Origin: Daphnia pulex
Taxonomy: Eukaryota > Arthropoda > Branchiopoda > Diplostraca > Daphniidae
Assembly (NCBI RefSeq): GCF_021134715.1
Contig: NC_060026.1
Span: 15,677,001 to 15,741,000 of the forward strand
DNA length: 64,000 nucleotides
Direction of reading: 5' to 3'
Under the pieces are notes generated by a model. The model saw only the letters and a list, made by a program, of their open reading frames with translations, had not been told where the DNA came from and did no database searches. Of the stretch, positions 14,371 to 28,155 are shown piece after piece; within the stretch, counting starts at the first letter, position 1; the number at the start of each line of letters is the position of its first letter. The position numbers were made by a program, and so were the translations under genes.

Positions 14371-15791
14371 CCGATAAGACAATGAAACTGTTGCTCGTGT
14401 TATTAGTTTGAGAATTCTTTGACCAGCACTGGACCGTCGGGAATTCTTCTTTCTGCCCAAAAATGTTTGGGGTTTTTAGTGTTTAAAGGTCAATCCTTAT
14501 ATGCTCTGCACAGTATAATATCATGTTATGTTACTTAATTATATGGTATGTAGAATATGGAGATCCTCCTCTGAAGTATCTCCGAGCTGAATTGCAGGAT
14601 GGCCATCAAACGTCCTCTTTCACCCTTGAAGTCAAACACTGACCCTTGTTTATGAGAAGAAAACGGTACCGTCGTTAACTTTCAGTTTCCGTGTACGAAT
14701 TACTAATTAGCTGCTGGCCAGTCACATTGAAAAACCAAATTTCCTTTTTCGGTTTCCTCGTAAAAATTTAAAAAATAGACTTGGTGTCTTTTTTCTATGT
14801 GTTTACTGAATCTGACGTAACCGTAGACATCTAAAATGGCATAGAGATTAAATAGGAGATTAGATAGGATAGACACAAAACACCATAATCTAGGATTATA
14901 GGAGTGATAAAATGGGAATTACAGGGGGATAATAATACACATGAAACACCAAAGATTATTTAAGGTTGAATGACATTTAAGAAAAACTTACAGATCCGAT
15001 GAAATGAATCATTCCAGCAAATGAATGCTACATGCAATGACATGAATTGCAAAAATCTCGTGACCTATATCCAAATTAGTATAGTTGCAACATTATTGCA
15101 GTTCATCACATCCCGTGAAGCGTTCTCTCGTTAGAATGTAATTGTTCACATATCGACACACAATTTTAAAAGAATAAACATTTGGAAAAGAAATCGTTTG
15201 CCGCGCAAAATTTAGTAAAATAAAACTAACGAGCCAAATGCTCAGGAGAAAAGATGAAACAAGTAAATCGTTATTAAGATAATAGACACTGGAAATTTAA
15301 TTAGGTGGAATCGACATTTTCTAGACGCTAGTTTAAGTTATGCTATAGGTTAAATATACTATTGCTACTTCTAATTTTCCAAAGAAATAATTAATTCTAT
15401 TAAGTTAATAAGAAACACTGGCGGAATTCCAAATTCAATCATTTCGCCACACGAAGATTTACAAAAACCGTTTTCAGTGAACCAATTTAGTCGCAGTATA
15501 TGGCCAGATTGGATACCATCAAAGCCTCGAATTTTACTGGCGATTCAAAACTGATTCACTGAAATGATTTTTATTTAAAAAAACAATTCCTCAAATACAA
15601 GAAAATGATTACACACACGAAATGGCACGGCAATTTTCATTAGGAATACAAGACACAGAGAAACATGATTATTTAATTAAACATTGCCTATACAACCCGG
15701 TTACGATTTATCTAATTAGAATTGGCCATCGGTTTAACAACTTACGGAAGATTTGGTGGCGGCGGTTGATGGATTAGTCACCTGGAGCAGA
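14371..15791. other. Intergenic, no gene recognised
   Basis: AT-rich sequence between CUB copies 2 and 3 with no open frame, repeat or RNA gene that I can support. Confidence 0.5.
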
Positions 15792-18022
15792 TCAGGTGAA
15801 GGCGGCGGTTGCAACGGCGGCGAGATTGGCCTGGATGACGGCCAGAGCGGAGATGACGTTGGTCGAAGCTTTGACAACGGAGAAAGCATCGCCTCCGTTG
15901 CTGTTGACCAGGTAGACGGCCAAGTTCATCTTTTCCGCTCTCTTGTTACACAAAGTCCATCAGCAAACACGTCAAAAAAATGAGATGCTAAATGAAATTT
16001 GCGTACACCTTTTCGGAGATGAGCTCCGTCCTGAAGCAAACGGTGTAGGTCTGGTCGTTTATCCGACGGGTCGCGTTACCTGTGGCGTGAAACAAACGAA
16101 TTTTTATTAGCGCAAAGAATTATAGTCAATTAAGTATCAAAATTTAAATTTAATCCGCTGGATGGCTGATGGGAGATGTCTCTTGCAAGCCAAAATCCCA
16201 CCTAAATGCGGTGGTCGCCTTCACAGATTAGGTGTGAATTTGGCTAAGAAGAAACTTCCATGTACAGTCTGGAAATCAATTCGTTTAATTAATCAAATAT
16301 ACTTTTAAATTACCGACGAGGAAGAATGCCCGGCAAGGAAGGACGACAATGTTCCACGAGATGGCGTCTGTTCCAGCTACGAAATTGAACATGAGCTGGA
16401 CGTCGTTGGCGGTAACGGCCGATGATAGCACGTCGAGATGCTCTATGGAATTAAAAATAAATTTAAACTCGAATGAATTGATAAAATTTAAATTTCTTTT
16501 GCTGTTACTGTTAAATCTGCTTTTGCCATCACATTTGATGGGCACCACGGTAGATGATTGGCTGATTGGAATAGCGTCGGTACAAATTCCGGAAGTCGGC
16601 TGACTAATGGAGAGTGACATAAACTCCAACCTATTCAATACAAGGGAGATAGAACCTTTACTAGTGTTTACTCGATTAAGTTTTGACGAATTGTTAACCG
16701 GATTTTGCAAATGGGTTTCGACAGAAGTTGCAGCAATTTGCTCTTGGTTTTGACAGTCAGGATGCAGGTGGATTGAGCGCTAACGTTGGCAGATTGCTTC
16801 CAGTGAATTTCGCCAAACGTTTTGACCGGATCTAATTACAACAAATTTTTCTTAGCAACTTCACCTCATTTGACAAAATGTTTTTGATGTACTTACTGAT
16901 GTAATTGACTTTTCCAGCGATGCAAGGACCTTTAGGACGGCCGCCGGAAAGTGAGCAGAGAAATTTCGTCGTGCAATAAATTCCGGCGTCGCTTCCGCTT
17001 GGAGAAGTTGTGACGCAAACAATTTGATTACCTGAAACAGGTTTTAAAAGATGTCGAGTAGGTTCGACTAATGTCACACGATTGGCTAAAGATCTGTAGA
17101 GTTTGGTTGAATTGAATCGGTTGTTCATGACGGCCCTGTTGATGACCTTAGCCGGAACTGCACCGTCGGAATTCAAACGGACTTGTACTGGTTTGTCGTT
17201 ATCGGTATTATCTAATTCATTAAAAAAAACGTATTAATTCAATTTTCTATGCATCATTATTTCATTTTCTAACGGAATGAATAATACTTTCCGTTTCAGC
17301 CATCGTCGATTTTGTGAAGGATTATTCTTAACACTCGTCAACTTTATTAGTTCGTATTCTTATAATCGACGATCTAATACGGCCACAAGTGTTAAGATCT
17401 AACCTTAGTAATATCACTTTCGGATGTACTACACAATTATCAAAACAAACCAATCAATAAAGACGCAATGGATTTTATTTGACTTACTTTGATCGGGAAT
17501 GAACGAAATCCTAGGCGATTTCTTAATGAGAAGCGATCGATCCAGCTGAGCCTCACGATCGGCACGCATCCCTATAAAGAACAAGATACATAAGAACTTC
17601 AAAGGAATAGCGTGTGCATAATTACTTGCGAGAGAAACGACTAGATTTTCGTAAAATGACATCAGCGGGGCTTGAGCGACTTTGTAGACATCGGCGAGGT
17701 AAAGTTGCGCTCGTCGTCTAACATCCACCAGACGATCTCGATGTTCGTCGTTGGCCGCCAGCGGGATTGCCAGTTCGGAAGAGTTGATGATTTTCAACAG
17801 CAAAATGATGAGGAAAATAAAAAAGACGATGGCCGACAGTCTGTCGTTATTGGTTGGTTTACTTTTATGAACGACAATTGTTTTTCGTCGATGTTTTCTG
17901 GCCAAAAGATTCTGCGGCAAATTGTTTTCAAAGATGGTGGTGGTGGACGTGGAAGATCGCTTCCTGTTCTTATTAAACACTGCGATGCTCTTTAAAATTA
18001 GAACTCGGCGAGAATAACTCAT
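15792..18022 (-). CDS. CUB-family protein with membrane anchor, copy 3 (short C-terminus)
   Basis: Eight exons (18022-17626, 17571-17488, 17211-16897, 16831-16699, 16630-16509, 16442-16314, 16079-16009, 15941-15792) sum to 1401 nt, 466 residues. Instead of a cleavable signal it has about 60 mostly basic residues (NRKRSS, RKHRRK) followed by AIVFFIFLIILLL, a probable type II anchor. The cysteine module (CVTTSPSGSDAGIYC, GGRPKGPC) and CUB segments (CTDAIPI, HLDVLSS, SWNIVVLPC) match copies 1 and 2, but several cysteines are missing (KVNYIS for TCCVS). The DCLQYF segment is absent, and the protein stops soon after NGGDAFSV. It may be degenerating or specialised. An ATG 12 nt upstream is an alternative start. 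Confidence 0.72.
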
Positions 18023-19433
18023 CTTCTGATGCAATTCCGGAATTTCGAATTCTCCCGCCAGTTCCTTGTTTGTATAAATTCAATATCATGAAGGATTCCA
18101 TTAGGTCGTTTTTGACGCGTTCGACTTTTGGCCAGCACAGGGATTCCTCACCATCACATACACTCACAAACACATTAAAGTTTAACACTATAATTTTCAC
18201 TTGGGGGTTTTGGGAGCTAATTAGGGATAATGGAGAATAAACAAATCAACCAAAGCGATAAAGTCCTTTTTACATTGAAAGGTTTGAATTTACGATTTGA
18301 ACGGGCTAAATGACATTTTCCTCATTTACGGGAGATGGGATACCAATTTGTGAATTACTTTCAAAGGGACTAGGGGAGATTAAGTATCCGAAAAGAAGTA
18401 GAAAGTCAATGGATGGACACAAATTTCGATAACATTTGAGAATTGCAAGCAGAATTAATATAAGTATGGAATTAGAATTTTTTCAAATCAGATGGCTCAT
18501 GCAGATTAAAATTTTTGAGAAATGTTTGAATGCTTGCGATTTTTTATTAGTAAGCGAATATGATTTTGATTGGCAATGAATTAAATGATCTACAATGCGA
18601 ATTCGCGATTCAGGCAATACTACGCGATAATTGTCCGCTTGTTTAAGCGAAAATTTTCCGACTATTGCTCCGATTTCATTCAACTTGATGAATCAGGAAT
18701 ATAGTCGAAAAGTTCTCAGTTTCCATAGTCGGATTGAATTTTGTGCATCTAGTGAGGAATAACAATTTAATCAACTTTCATGCAAATTTCATCTTTAAAT
18801 TAATAACTCAGTATCATCATGCTCATATTTTTGAAATTACAACATGCACATTGTTTGACATGCAAATTAAAAGCAGGGCAGATAGAACCTGGTTGGTTCC
18901 ATAATTACTTACCTGTTCAACCACCCCAACAAAAAATAAAGCATTTGAAAATTGTTGGCGTAACAATTTGTCATGAAATACACAATACATGCCTTCTCCT
19001 TGACTCTACATGCTGGAGAAAATTACTCTGTAATTAGCTTCAATTAGCATCTTCAAAAACAGGATCAGAATCGAACAAACAAATTTTCAATTTTGCCGAA
19101 GTAGTAAAAAGTTGCAAATAGCTAAAAACACATAATGAACTTCTGCCATTAAGGTCAAGAAAAACAGTGACAATGGATAAATCTTGTTGACTTTTGCAAC
19201 ATACTGCGCTACTTGTCTAATCTGAATGAATCCCATTTTTCAAAAATTAAGAAAAAAGAAAACAAAAAGAAAAGGAAGCAAAAGAAAAAAAGACAAAATG
19301 GCAAGAAAAAGAAAATCTGAAAATTAGAAAATCGGATTTACAAATCTAATTTGGCAACACTGTTTTCTTCACAAGAATTTTTACAACGCGCGCTAAAGTA
19401 AGGAAAACACAGAGCAGCAAAATAACTAACGTC
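18023..19433. other. Intergenic between divergent CUB copy 3 and Msh2
   Basis: Likely contains both promoters. AT-rich, with a purine-rich tract (about 19245-19325, A/G repeats) close to the Msh2 start. No gene seen. Confidence 0.5.
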
Positions 19434-22400
19434 ATGGCTGATTCTACAAATGTACCAGGTAATTATTCTAATCCCTCGACAAGCTTGTTAATGATCTAAA
19501 TTCACACTTGGTGTTTAGAAATCCCCCACGAGCAAGGTTTTATCAGTTTCCATGGAAATCTTCCAGAGGTAAGCAAGAGCAAAAGTGAAACAGCTGATTG
19601 AAATAAAATTTACTTACCCATGGCGTTTCAGAAACTTGCCACTACTCTGCGATTCTTTGATCGAGGGGAATTTTTTACCTTGTTTGGGCAAGATGCCCTT
19701 CTCGCTTCAAGAGATTACTTCAAAACACACAGTGTCGTCAAGATGCTGGGGTATGGAGCTAAGAAGTTGGAATCGGTGGTCCTCAACAAAAGTCACTTTG
19801 AGAACTTTGCACGTGAAGTACTGTTAGTCAAGCACTACTGCATTGAAATCTACAATGGATCCAAAAGCGACTGGTCTCTCCAATATCAAGCAAGTCCTGG
19901 AAACCTCACCCAAGTGGAAGATTTGATTTTTGGATCGACTGACATAACCTCTCAAGTTGGTATTCTAGCATTCAAAATTGGCTCAGAAAATCAAATAGGA
20001 TGCAGCTATGTGGATACTTATGCAAGAAAGATACTCGTGGCTCAATTTTCAGACAATGATGCCTTCTCAAATTTAGAATCTCTCATCGTCCAACTAAGTC
20101 CAAAGGCATGCTTACTCTTCTTAATCAATTTAAAAAGGTCAAATATCATTTAACACTTACCCGCAGGAGGTTTTGATCCCACATGGTGAAGCTTACGTTG
20201 CGCCGAAAACAATGCTGAACCGGCATGGACTGCTAGTAAATGAAAACAAGAAAGCTGAGTTTTCATCCACAGAATCAGTTCGGCTACTCAATCGACTCTT
20301 GCGCTTCAAAAAAGGACAACAAGAAAACGCAGCTGCGCTTCCTGAAGTCAGTTTAGATCATTCCATGGCAGCTCTGGCCGCCCTAGTCAAACATCTAGAC
20401 GTAACTTATATCTACACATAATTATTCTCAACTATTTACAATTAACTACTGAAACATTTTCTATAGCTAATGGCCGACGAAACAAACTTTGGGCAGTTCA
20501 GTCTACAAAACTTTGACTTTACTCAATACATGAGACTTGATTCGGCAGCATCCGCCGCCTTGCATCTTACTTCGTACGGAGCTGAGGTCTCGACAATGGT
20601 GACGTCCAAAGCTGGAGCTCCTCGTACAATCGCTGCACTGCTCAACAAGTGTCGAACATCGGGTGGTCAGCGACTGTTGGCTCAGTGGATCAAACAACCT
20701 CTTACAGATAAAAGTAAGTGCTGGAATAAAGTTTAAAAGCAACACGTCGTATTTTAAAATGAAAATCTTACTTATAGACAGGATTGATAGACGTCTCGAT
20801 GTCGTAGAAACTTTCGTCAATGATGTCCAATTACGACAAACGATAACAGAGGATCACCTCCGACGGATGCCGGATTACCAAAGACTAGCCAAGAAGTTGC
20901 AAAAGGCTAAAGCCAACTTACAAGATCTTTACAAGTATAAAATTCAAACCTGTTGATGATTGTGAACTCTTTCTTGACAATTTTTCTGCTCCAGGTTGTA
21001 CTTGGGCTTGAGTCGCTTGCCGGTGCTGGTCGACTGCTTACTGGAGAACCAGGGGGATCATGCCGCTGTTCTTATAGACGTGCTCATCCAGCCATTACGA
21101 AATGCGAACGAAAAGCTTGTCAAATTGAAAGAGATGGTAGAGACAACTATAGACCTCAATCAAGCAGATCGAGGCGATTTTATCATCAAGGCAGACTTTG
21201 ACGACCAACTAGGAGGTATAGAAATTTGCATGCGCGTATGTCAGGTGAATCATGAAGTTAATGACTTAATTCGGCCCTCTATTAGAGCTCAAAAAAGAAC
21301 TAGATGATTGCGGCCCGAGAGCTGAAAAGGTCCTATCCCGAGCGGCATCCGATCTCAAGCTGGAGACTTCCAAGAGCGTCAAATTGGAGAGCAACGCACA
21401 GATCGGCTATTATTTCCGAGTCACTTTGAAGGATGAAAAGAATCTTCGCAACAACAGCAATTACCAAACAATTGATACTAATAAAAATGGCGTTCGATTC
21501 CGGAACACTGACTTGGCAAAAGTCAACGAAACTTACTTGAAAGTGCGCCACGATTATGAGGAACAACAAAGTTCAGTTGTTAAAGAAATCTTGTCAGTCG
21601 CTGGTACGTAGTTATTACAATCTAGCGAAGACGTAACGTCGGGACAAGATGCCTAATTTCTTACTGTTTACACGCAGCTGGATACGTTGAACATCTGCAG
21701 TCGTTGAACGATGCCTTGTCAAAGCTGGATGTACTGACAAGTTTCGCCGTATGCTCAATTAGCGCTCCAATTCCGTACGTCAGACCGCACATCTTGGAGA
21801 AAGGATCGGGGAGCATTGAACTTATTCAAGTCAGGCATCCGTGTATGGAACTCCAAGACGGAGTTAATTTCATCCCCAACGACGCAATTTTTCACAAAGG
21901 TAATCAAATGATGCACAAACAAGCTTGTTAGATCTTTATATTTATGCGACTTTTGTATACAAATGTAGATGGGCATCGTTTCTACATTATTACCGGGCCC
22001 AATATGGGTGGAAAGAGCACCTACTTGCGTTCCATCGGGGTGGCTGTCCTGATGGCCCAAATCGGCTGTTTCGTTCCAGCTTCTTCAGCCACCATTTCAA
22101 TCGTTGATGCCATTTTAGCTCGAGTCGGAGCTGGTGATTGCCATCTCAAAGGCGTATCAACTTTCATGGCTGAAATGATTGAGACCGCCAACATCACCAA
22201 AGTAATTCACGTGCATCACATATAATATCAACAAGTTGAATTCATTTCCCATTATTTTTGCAGACAGCTACAAAGGACTCTTTGGTAATCATTGACGAAC
22301 TGGGAAGAGGAACTTCTACCTTTGATGGATTTGGATTAGCCTGGGCAATTGCAGAGTATACAAACCTTTTTTATCATTTTTGTCATTAGGTACTTTTAAT

Positions 22401-23018
22401 AATGATTTGTTTTTACGTCAGACACATTGCTGTGAAAATTCAGCCGTATGCGTTGTTTGCCACGCACTTTCACGAGCTAACTGCTTTGGCGGATGAAGTG
22501 CCGGCAGTGGACAATCTTCACGTAACTGCTTTGACTGGTGACAACACCTTCACGTTGTTGTATCGCGTCCAGCCAGGCTCGTGCGATCAATCATTTGGGC
22601 TTCACGTCGCTGAATTGGTTCATTTCCCTCAAGAGGTTTTGGAGGTACGCATTGGTGTTTGCTGTTTGGGAGTAGAAATTAAATAATAAATTTAAAATTG
22701 ATTTGCAGATTGCCCAAAAGAAGGCGAAAGAGTTGGAAGCCATACAGCCTAATAATAATGAATCAGGTGATCCGACAATGAAACGTCGCAAGAGCGATAA
22801 CGCGGTAATTACACATTATATAGTACGACATTGTTAATTATCGTTTACATGTAATGGTATATTCACAGGAAGGTGATACATTGATGCGGACGTATTTGGA
22901 ACGTGCCAAAAAAATAATGGAGCAAAAGAAAGATGTGAATTGTGAAGAAATGCAAGAATTGCGAAAAGAAATAACAAAGACCACGGACCCGTTCATTCGA
23001 AATGTCTTGAATATGTAA
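19434..23018 (+). CDS. Msh2: DNA mismatch repair protein MSH2
   Basis: Fourteen exons (19434-19458, 19519-19568, 19632-20105, 20167-20400, 20467-20713, 20778-20934, 20995-21215, 21286-21603, 21678-21899, 21969-22201, 22264-22355, 22422-22644, 22709-22804, 22869-23018) sum to 2742 nt, 913 residues (human 934). Nuclear MutS homologue that pairs with MSH6 or MSH3 to bind mismatches. Visible landmarks: N-terminal mismatch-binding domain ([17 protein letters not shown]), connector and lever domains, Walker [20 protein letters not shown], Walker [13 protein letters not shown] and the conserved [12 protein letters not shown]. Intron 3 (20106-20166) starts with GC, giving SPK-EVLIP, the homologous junction. 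Reading to the next GT would add about a dozen unmatched residues. Confidence 0.97.
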
Positions 23019-23278
23019 AATTCGCGATACCCAAAATTTTGGGAACCACTTGTCAAAAATGTGCCTCTGAACCGAGAGAGTTCTTGTAATTACATTTATT
23101 ATCTGGATATTTTGTAGCTAATTATTTTAAGCCAACTTTTTTTTTAAATCAAATGCATATAAAGGCTATCTCTCTTCCACATACAAACAAAAGCGTTTTC
23201 AAGTTCCGGTACACCGCCATAACTAGGGGCGTGTGTTTCTTCTCTGATCCAATATTTAATTACCGTATGTTTGTTTTT

Positions 23279-24724
23279 TTAAGAAAAGGGAAAGAAGGCG
23301 CGGACCGTCGCTTCGATGCGTTTACGACAGAGGGGACAAGTGGTGAGAGCAGTAGCGCAGGACGGGCAACTCATGGAATGCCCGCAGGGTAGAAAGACCA
23401 TACTGAGCTGCTGGTCATAACAGATCTGACAAAGAAGGGCGTCACGTAGTTTGGACGAAGCAGAAGTGGATGGCGCATCACCGCCAGTAGCTTCTTCCGA
23501 CGATTGCACAGCAGCACTACATACATTTTTACCATCTTCTTCTTTTTTAACTTCTTTAACTTCGACTAAATCTTCTGAAGCCGCGCTCGATCCAGGAATA
23601 TTTTGCTATACAAATATTCAAATGATTTGTTAATATGACTCACAGGATGTAAACACTTTTCGTGCTTATTTATTATACCTTGTATCGAGCTTGAATTTCT
23701 CTGATGTAGTCATTTCCTTTCACGGATACTAGAAAGTTGCAACGCGAGAACCAACGGGCGTGTTCTACCCACGGGTCGTCCTTGGGCTCCCAATTGCGCA
23801 GAGCTCCGTCGCAGCAGAAACATTTGACGTGATCGCCAGTTTCTATTTTAGAAAAAAAGAAAGAATCGAATTAATAAAATAAAAAATTGCTCGGCATTAT
23901 GGTATTAAATTTCGACGTACTCATGTAGTAGAATCCTGCTTCAGCTAGCTGCGGTGGGCGTTGTTCTAAACCAGGCGGCCAATCATCAAACGTTTTCAAT
24001 CTAGCTTCTAACGATGTCAATTCAGGATGACGAGCTTGTTGATGTGGCAAAAGACTCAATGATGACAAGTCACCCGAAGTTGATGGCCCTTCACCGCCGT
24101 TTGCTTGACGGATCGTTAATGCCACTGGAACTAAATTTCAACAAGAGATTGAATTGCTGAATAACAAATTATTGATGAAAATTGCTCACCTCTTTCGGGT
24201 AATGCATTGGGACGAGATTCGTTTTGAAATCGGGAGCATGTATCTGCGCCACCACCACCGCCCAATGAGGGGAATGCACATGGACGTGAGGATGAGGCGA
24301 CGGGTTGGACAGTGGGGACACTTCTATTACTGGAGAGAGGGATATTGCCAACTGATAATTGAAGAACAAAAGGGCAATTTGGAGCATGTCTTCTATGCTC
24401 AGCCATGGGATCATCGTGAGCTTCCCATTGGCTGATGGTAATGCAGCAAAATGCACATTGGGTTTGATCTGCCAGGCCTCGATAAAAAAAGCCAGCACGT
24501 GAAAGATCTCTAGGAGAAAGGTATTCGAGGGGCCATCCCTGGAAAGTTGCTAATCGCAGGGCTTCACTTCTTAAAGCTCTTTGAGAAGCGCTGTTGCTGG
24601 ATGGGACACTTTTCTGCAAACTAGGGTGAATTGGAGCATCAATCACGTTGTTGTTTGATTGATGACAAAACTGGTGTGAAGATAGTGAGTTTTGACGAAA
24701 TGTGCCTATTTCAGTTGAGCTCAT
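23279..24724 (-). CDS. Inhibitor of apoptosis protein (two BIR domains and RING)
   Basis: Four exons (24724-24190, 24130-23921, 23842-23679, 23605-23279) sum to 1236 nt, 411 residues. First [23 protein letters not shown] with CAFC...[18 protein letters not shown]. Second [40 protein letters not shown] and HARWFSRC. C-terminal [22 protein letters not shown] and CPLCRKRI. This is the DIAP1/BIRC layout: caspase binding by BIRs and ubiquitin ligation by RING in the cytosol. Ser/Thr/Gly-rich linkers separate the domains. It converges with Msh2, with 260 nt between stop codons. The start is the ATG giving MSSTEIG. Confidence 0.93.
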
Positions 24725-26801
24725 TTTGTTAGAGGAGCACACTCAGTCGATTAATTAAGTTGAATTGAAAAGGTAGATTGGAAAAGCCACACTGCAAAGA
24801 AAGAAACACAAACATTAAGTAAGTAGAAAATGCTCTCCCAAGGCTCAAACACAACAAAAGAAATCCTAACGTTACAATAGCAATCTGCGCATCACAACAC
24901 GTTAATAATGGGGGCATCGCTTTAAATCCACTTTTCGCTGTTATTTGAATGAAATAGCACTTAAAACTGACTAAAGTGATTAACTTACCAATTTAAGAGT
25001 ATGAATTTCCTTAAAAATGATACATTTTTCCTCACAACAAGGCTGATAACAAAGATGGGAGGAACACGAATAAGCGTAGAATGTATGTATGTACCCGAAT
25101 GGCCTTTGAAAGCTTAAGATGGCGACTGATTTTGGAATGCGTACTGCCGCAGGGCAACTTTAACAATGGGGAGAGGGGGGGAACAACAAGGACGAAGCCA
25201 ATGTCCCAACTTTTACTGTTACCTATACCAAGAATGCCAGAATACGATACGGTTCCCCAAAACTTCCGACAAACTTTCGCAATTTTGAATCGATATTGCT
25301 ATGGTTAAAATGCAAGGGCGGGTGACTCAGCTTTCTAATCGATATCCCCTTTAATTTGTGCTGGGTTTTACCGACGGTTTTAAAATGTAAAATAAACTAA
25401 CGTCTCTGTGGAATTTGTCCAATTCTTTATTAGTCATAGCCGGAAGCGGTACTTGAAAAAAAACGTCGAATTATTGCCTAATAACGAAAATAAAAGATAA
25501 CTCACCGTTATACAGAGCTGAATGTGCAAATTTTCTTGATATGTAAAAACTTTGAGTGGTCAATTATATCCCAAATTCTAGAAGTTGCAAATTTTCGATT
25601 AAACTATTTACAATATTTCAAATAAAAATAATTTTTAAAATGATGCTACTAATATAATTATTAATGCTGGGATTTTTTAAAAAAGAACATTTCATCAGGA
25701 AACTCAAGTTCACTGACGAAACGTTCGTGAATTAACCATTTCAATATAATTTTACTGTTACAAAAAAAAATACTACAAAGTTCTACGGAATTGTAGAGAA
25801 TAAAACACACAATTTGCTATTGCGTCTAGCCACAATGGACTAAAAAACCAAAAAGTGGGTTTTATACCGCAATTCCATATCACGCCCTGTTTAAGATAAC
25901 ATATGAAACATGCCTAGACAAGTATCTTTATAGTTATAAGTGCTCCGAAGTCTACTTCGTGAACTGAACACGTACACAAAAATATTTTCGAGAATGATAA
26001 AATGTTTGATTCCTAAAGGGCGGTTACAACGAAACAAACAAAATAACAATCACAATAAATTGATTAAATTAACTTTAACTTACCTAAAGTTACCAAAAAC
26101 ATTTTGTAGTTTAGTAAGTAGGAGCACCAGTTGTGCGCATATATAAGGTTCCATTATCGAACCGTTTGTGTAACGTTTCGTTCCGCTTATCAATTCACTA
26201 ATAAACTGATTCTAGAAGCTTCTGTAACAGAATAATTTGTTTAATTTGATTCTCCGTATTTTTGTAAGCCGTTGATCAGAGTCAAATTAAGATTTCATGC
26301 GCATGTCACAAGTTCTCTTTTGGTTCGTCCATTAACTATTCAGATTTCAGACTCTAAATCCTCGACTAATAGCGCAACAGCTCTGCAATTTGACTTGCTC
26401 AGTTGCATCTGAATTACTCTGCGATTCATATTGAAATCAATTTTGACTAGATGATCCTTTCCTCATTGCACCATTTCGACATTTACTTAATAAGTATTTC
26501 AAAATTTATATAGTTTCAATAAAACGTGCAATGACAGTTGAAGGACATTGGAATCAGTAAATGCTTTTATCTCGTTAGGACTATGATAAGCTGATAACAA
26601 ATAATGACGGCGTTGTTTTTCTTAACTGTATTGCGACAACAGCTGCATAAGTTGAATCAAACAAAATTCCCAGAATTATATAAGTAAAATATTTTATACA
26701 GATTAAAAAAAGTACCCCATTTTGTTATTATGTACGTTGATTGGTTAATTTGGCAATAAAGGCGGATGAAAGAAGCCCTAGAATATGTTGATACTCGAGT
26801 T
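24725..26801. other. Intergenic, no gene recognised
   Basis: Upstream region of the IAP gene and downstream region of Phyh. Mostly AT-rich. A short G-rich tract lies near 25170 (GAGAGGGGGGG). No coding or RNA feature supported. Confidence 0.5.
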
Positions 26802-28155
26802 CTAAGCCGGGATAGAAGGGTCACGGCCACGACACAAGCGACTACGGAAACGCCAGATATCCTGAAACCCCCGAATGCAAACAAAATAAATTTAGAAATC
26901 CCCCCACAATTGAAATAATGTTGGGTGAATTTAGTACCTGGAATTCGAGTTCCATGCCGCGACGCTTGGCGATTTCTTCGACTTCCTTGGCGATATTTTC
27001 CTGTGAAGTTCCGCGGATGTCGATGTACTGCATGTCAGCCGAGCTGTAAGTTTTTTCAACAACACAACATTAAACAAATTTAATTATTTCGCACTGGGGT
27101 AATGATTTTACCTGTAATGGCATGAAATAGCTTTGCGGAATCCATTGGTCCTGTTCATTCCCGATCCGTGGATAAGGATTGGATGGAAGAAAACAGTGTC
27201 ACCTATAAAAATGTTTGCAATGTCAGAATTCTTAATTCATTCAGTTTTCATTTGATTCATTACCTTTCTCCATTGGCAATTCGACCATTGGGTGATTGTC
27301 ATATCCACGAACTCCATGATACATTTTGTTGACGCCTTTCTCCCAATCGGGATAGTCGTGTTGATGCAAAACTCCTTTGTGGGTGCCGGGCAAGACAATC
27401 AGACATCCATTGTCGGGCGTGATGCGTTCCATGGCAGTCCAAGCGCAGACAATACGATCGGCCGGACGGAAAGGGAAGTAGTGCAAGTCCTGTCATCAAA
27501 GAGAATTAAATTTGAGCGAGAATAAATTACTTGAGGTGTCAATTACTTGATGGAGAGGATGGCGAGAAGTTTGACTTCCTGTATCAGGTGGTTTATTGAT
27601 CAACATGGTATGCATAGCGCGAATATTGGGTCCAGTAAAGCATTCAACATGGTCCAAAATCTAAAGATTGAAAAGTTATAGTTGAATACGTGAAAATGAA
27701 GAAAAAAGAACAAGTGCTTACCTGAGGAAGCAGGCAAAACTGGAAGAGAACCTCATCGTAGACAAAGTCTTGAGCTTTGTTGTAAAGACGTTCACCTGAC
27801 ACTGTGTTGTTTTTAGCCAGAGAAATGTCTTTCATCATGGTGATTCCACCCCATGGGACTCTTCGATCACACAAGGCAAGAAATCTTTCCTTGCAGGCAT
27901 CTAAGAACTGTGAGCTAACAAGGCGTGGAATTACAAGAAAGCCATTGTCTTCGTAGAATTGCCTCTGCTCCAGCGTCAACATAGGGTTGTCCAAGGTGTA
28001 CTGGAATCTTGAGTGGCCATTCATATGTCCCTATAACAGTACACACAGTTTTAAGTATATGTATACAACTTTCATGAAAATGAATATTAATAAAATAGTA
28101 CCTGATAACCATTATTCATGTGGCCAAGGACAGCTTTCAATCTAGCATCAGCCAT
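26802..28155 (-). CDS. Phyh: Phytanoyl-CoA 2-hydroxylase (peroxisomal)
   Basis: Seven exons (28155-28102, 28030-27722, 27660-27547, 27489-27264, 27202-27112, 27043-26938, 26861-26802) sum to 960 nt, 319 residues (human 338). Fe(II)/2-oxoglutarate dioxygenase that hydroxylates phytanoyl-CoA for alpha-oxidation. Seen: [26 protein letters not shown], iron-ligand motif in [15 protein letters not shown] (HxD), distal His in [11 protein letters not shown], then [10 protein letters not shown] with the 2-oxoglutarate Arg. The N-terminus RLKAVLGHM matches the human PTS2 region RLQIVLGHL, so peroxisomal import by PEX7 is plausible. The C-terminus ends DIWRFRSRL plus a short divergent tail. Confidence 0.96.

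Noticed and set aside
19245-19325. Purine-rich tract before Msh2 considered as a promoter or origin element
   Set aside because: Simple A/G-rich sequence with no specific motif; mentioned only as part of the intergenic region.
24154-24435. Long plus-strand frame opposite the IAP gene
   Set aside because: Lies antisense to the first BIR exon and has the composition of a shadow of that coding sequence.
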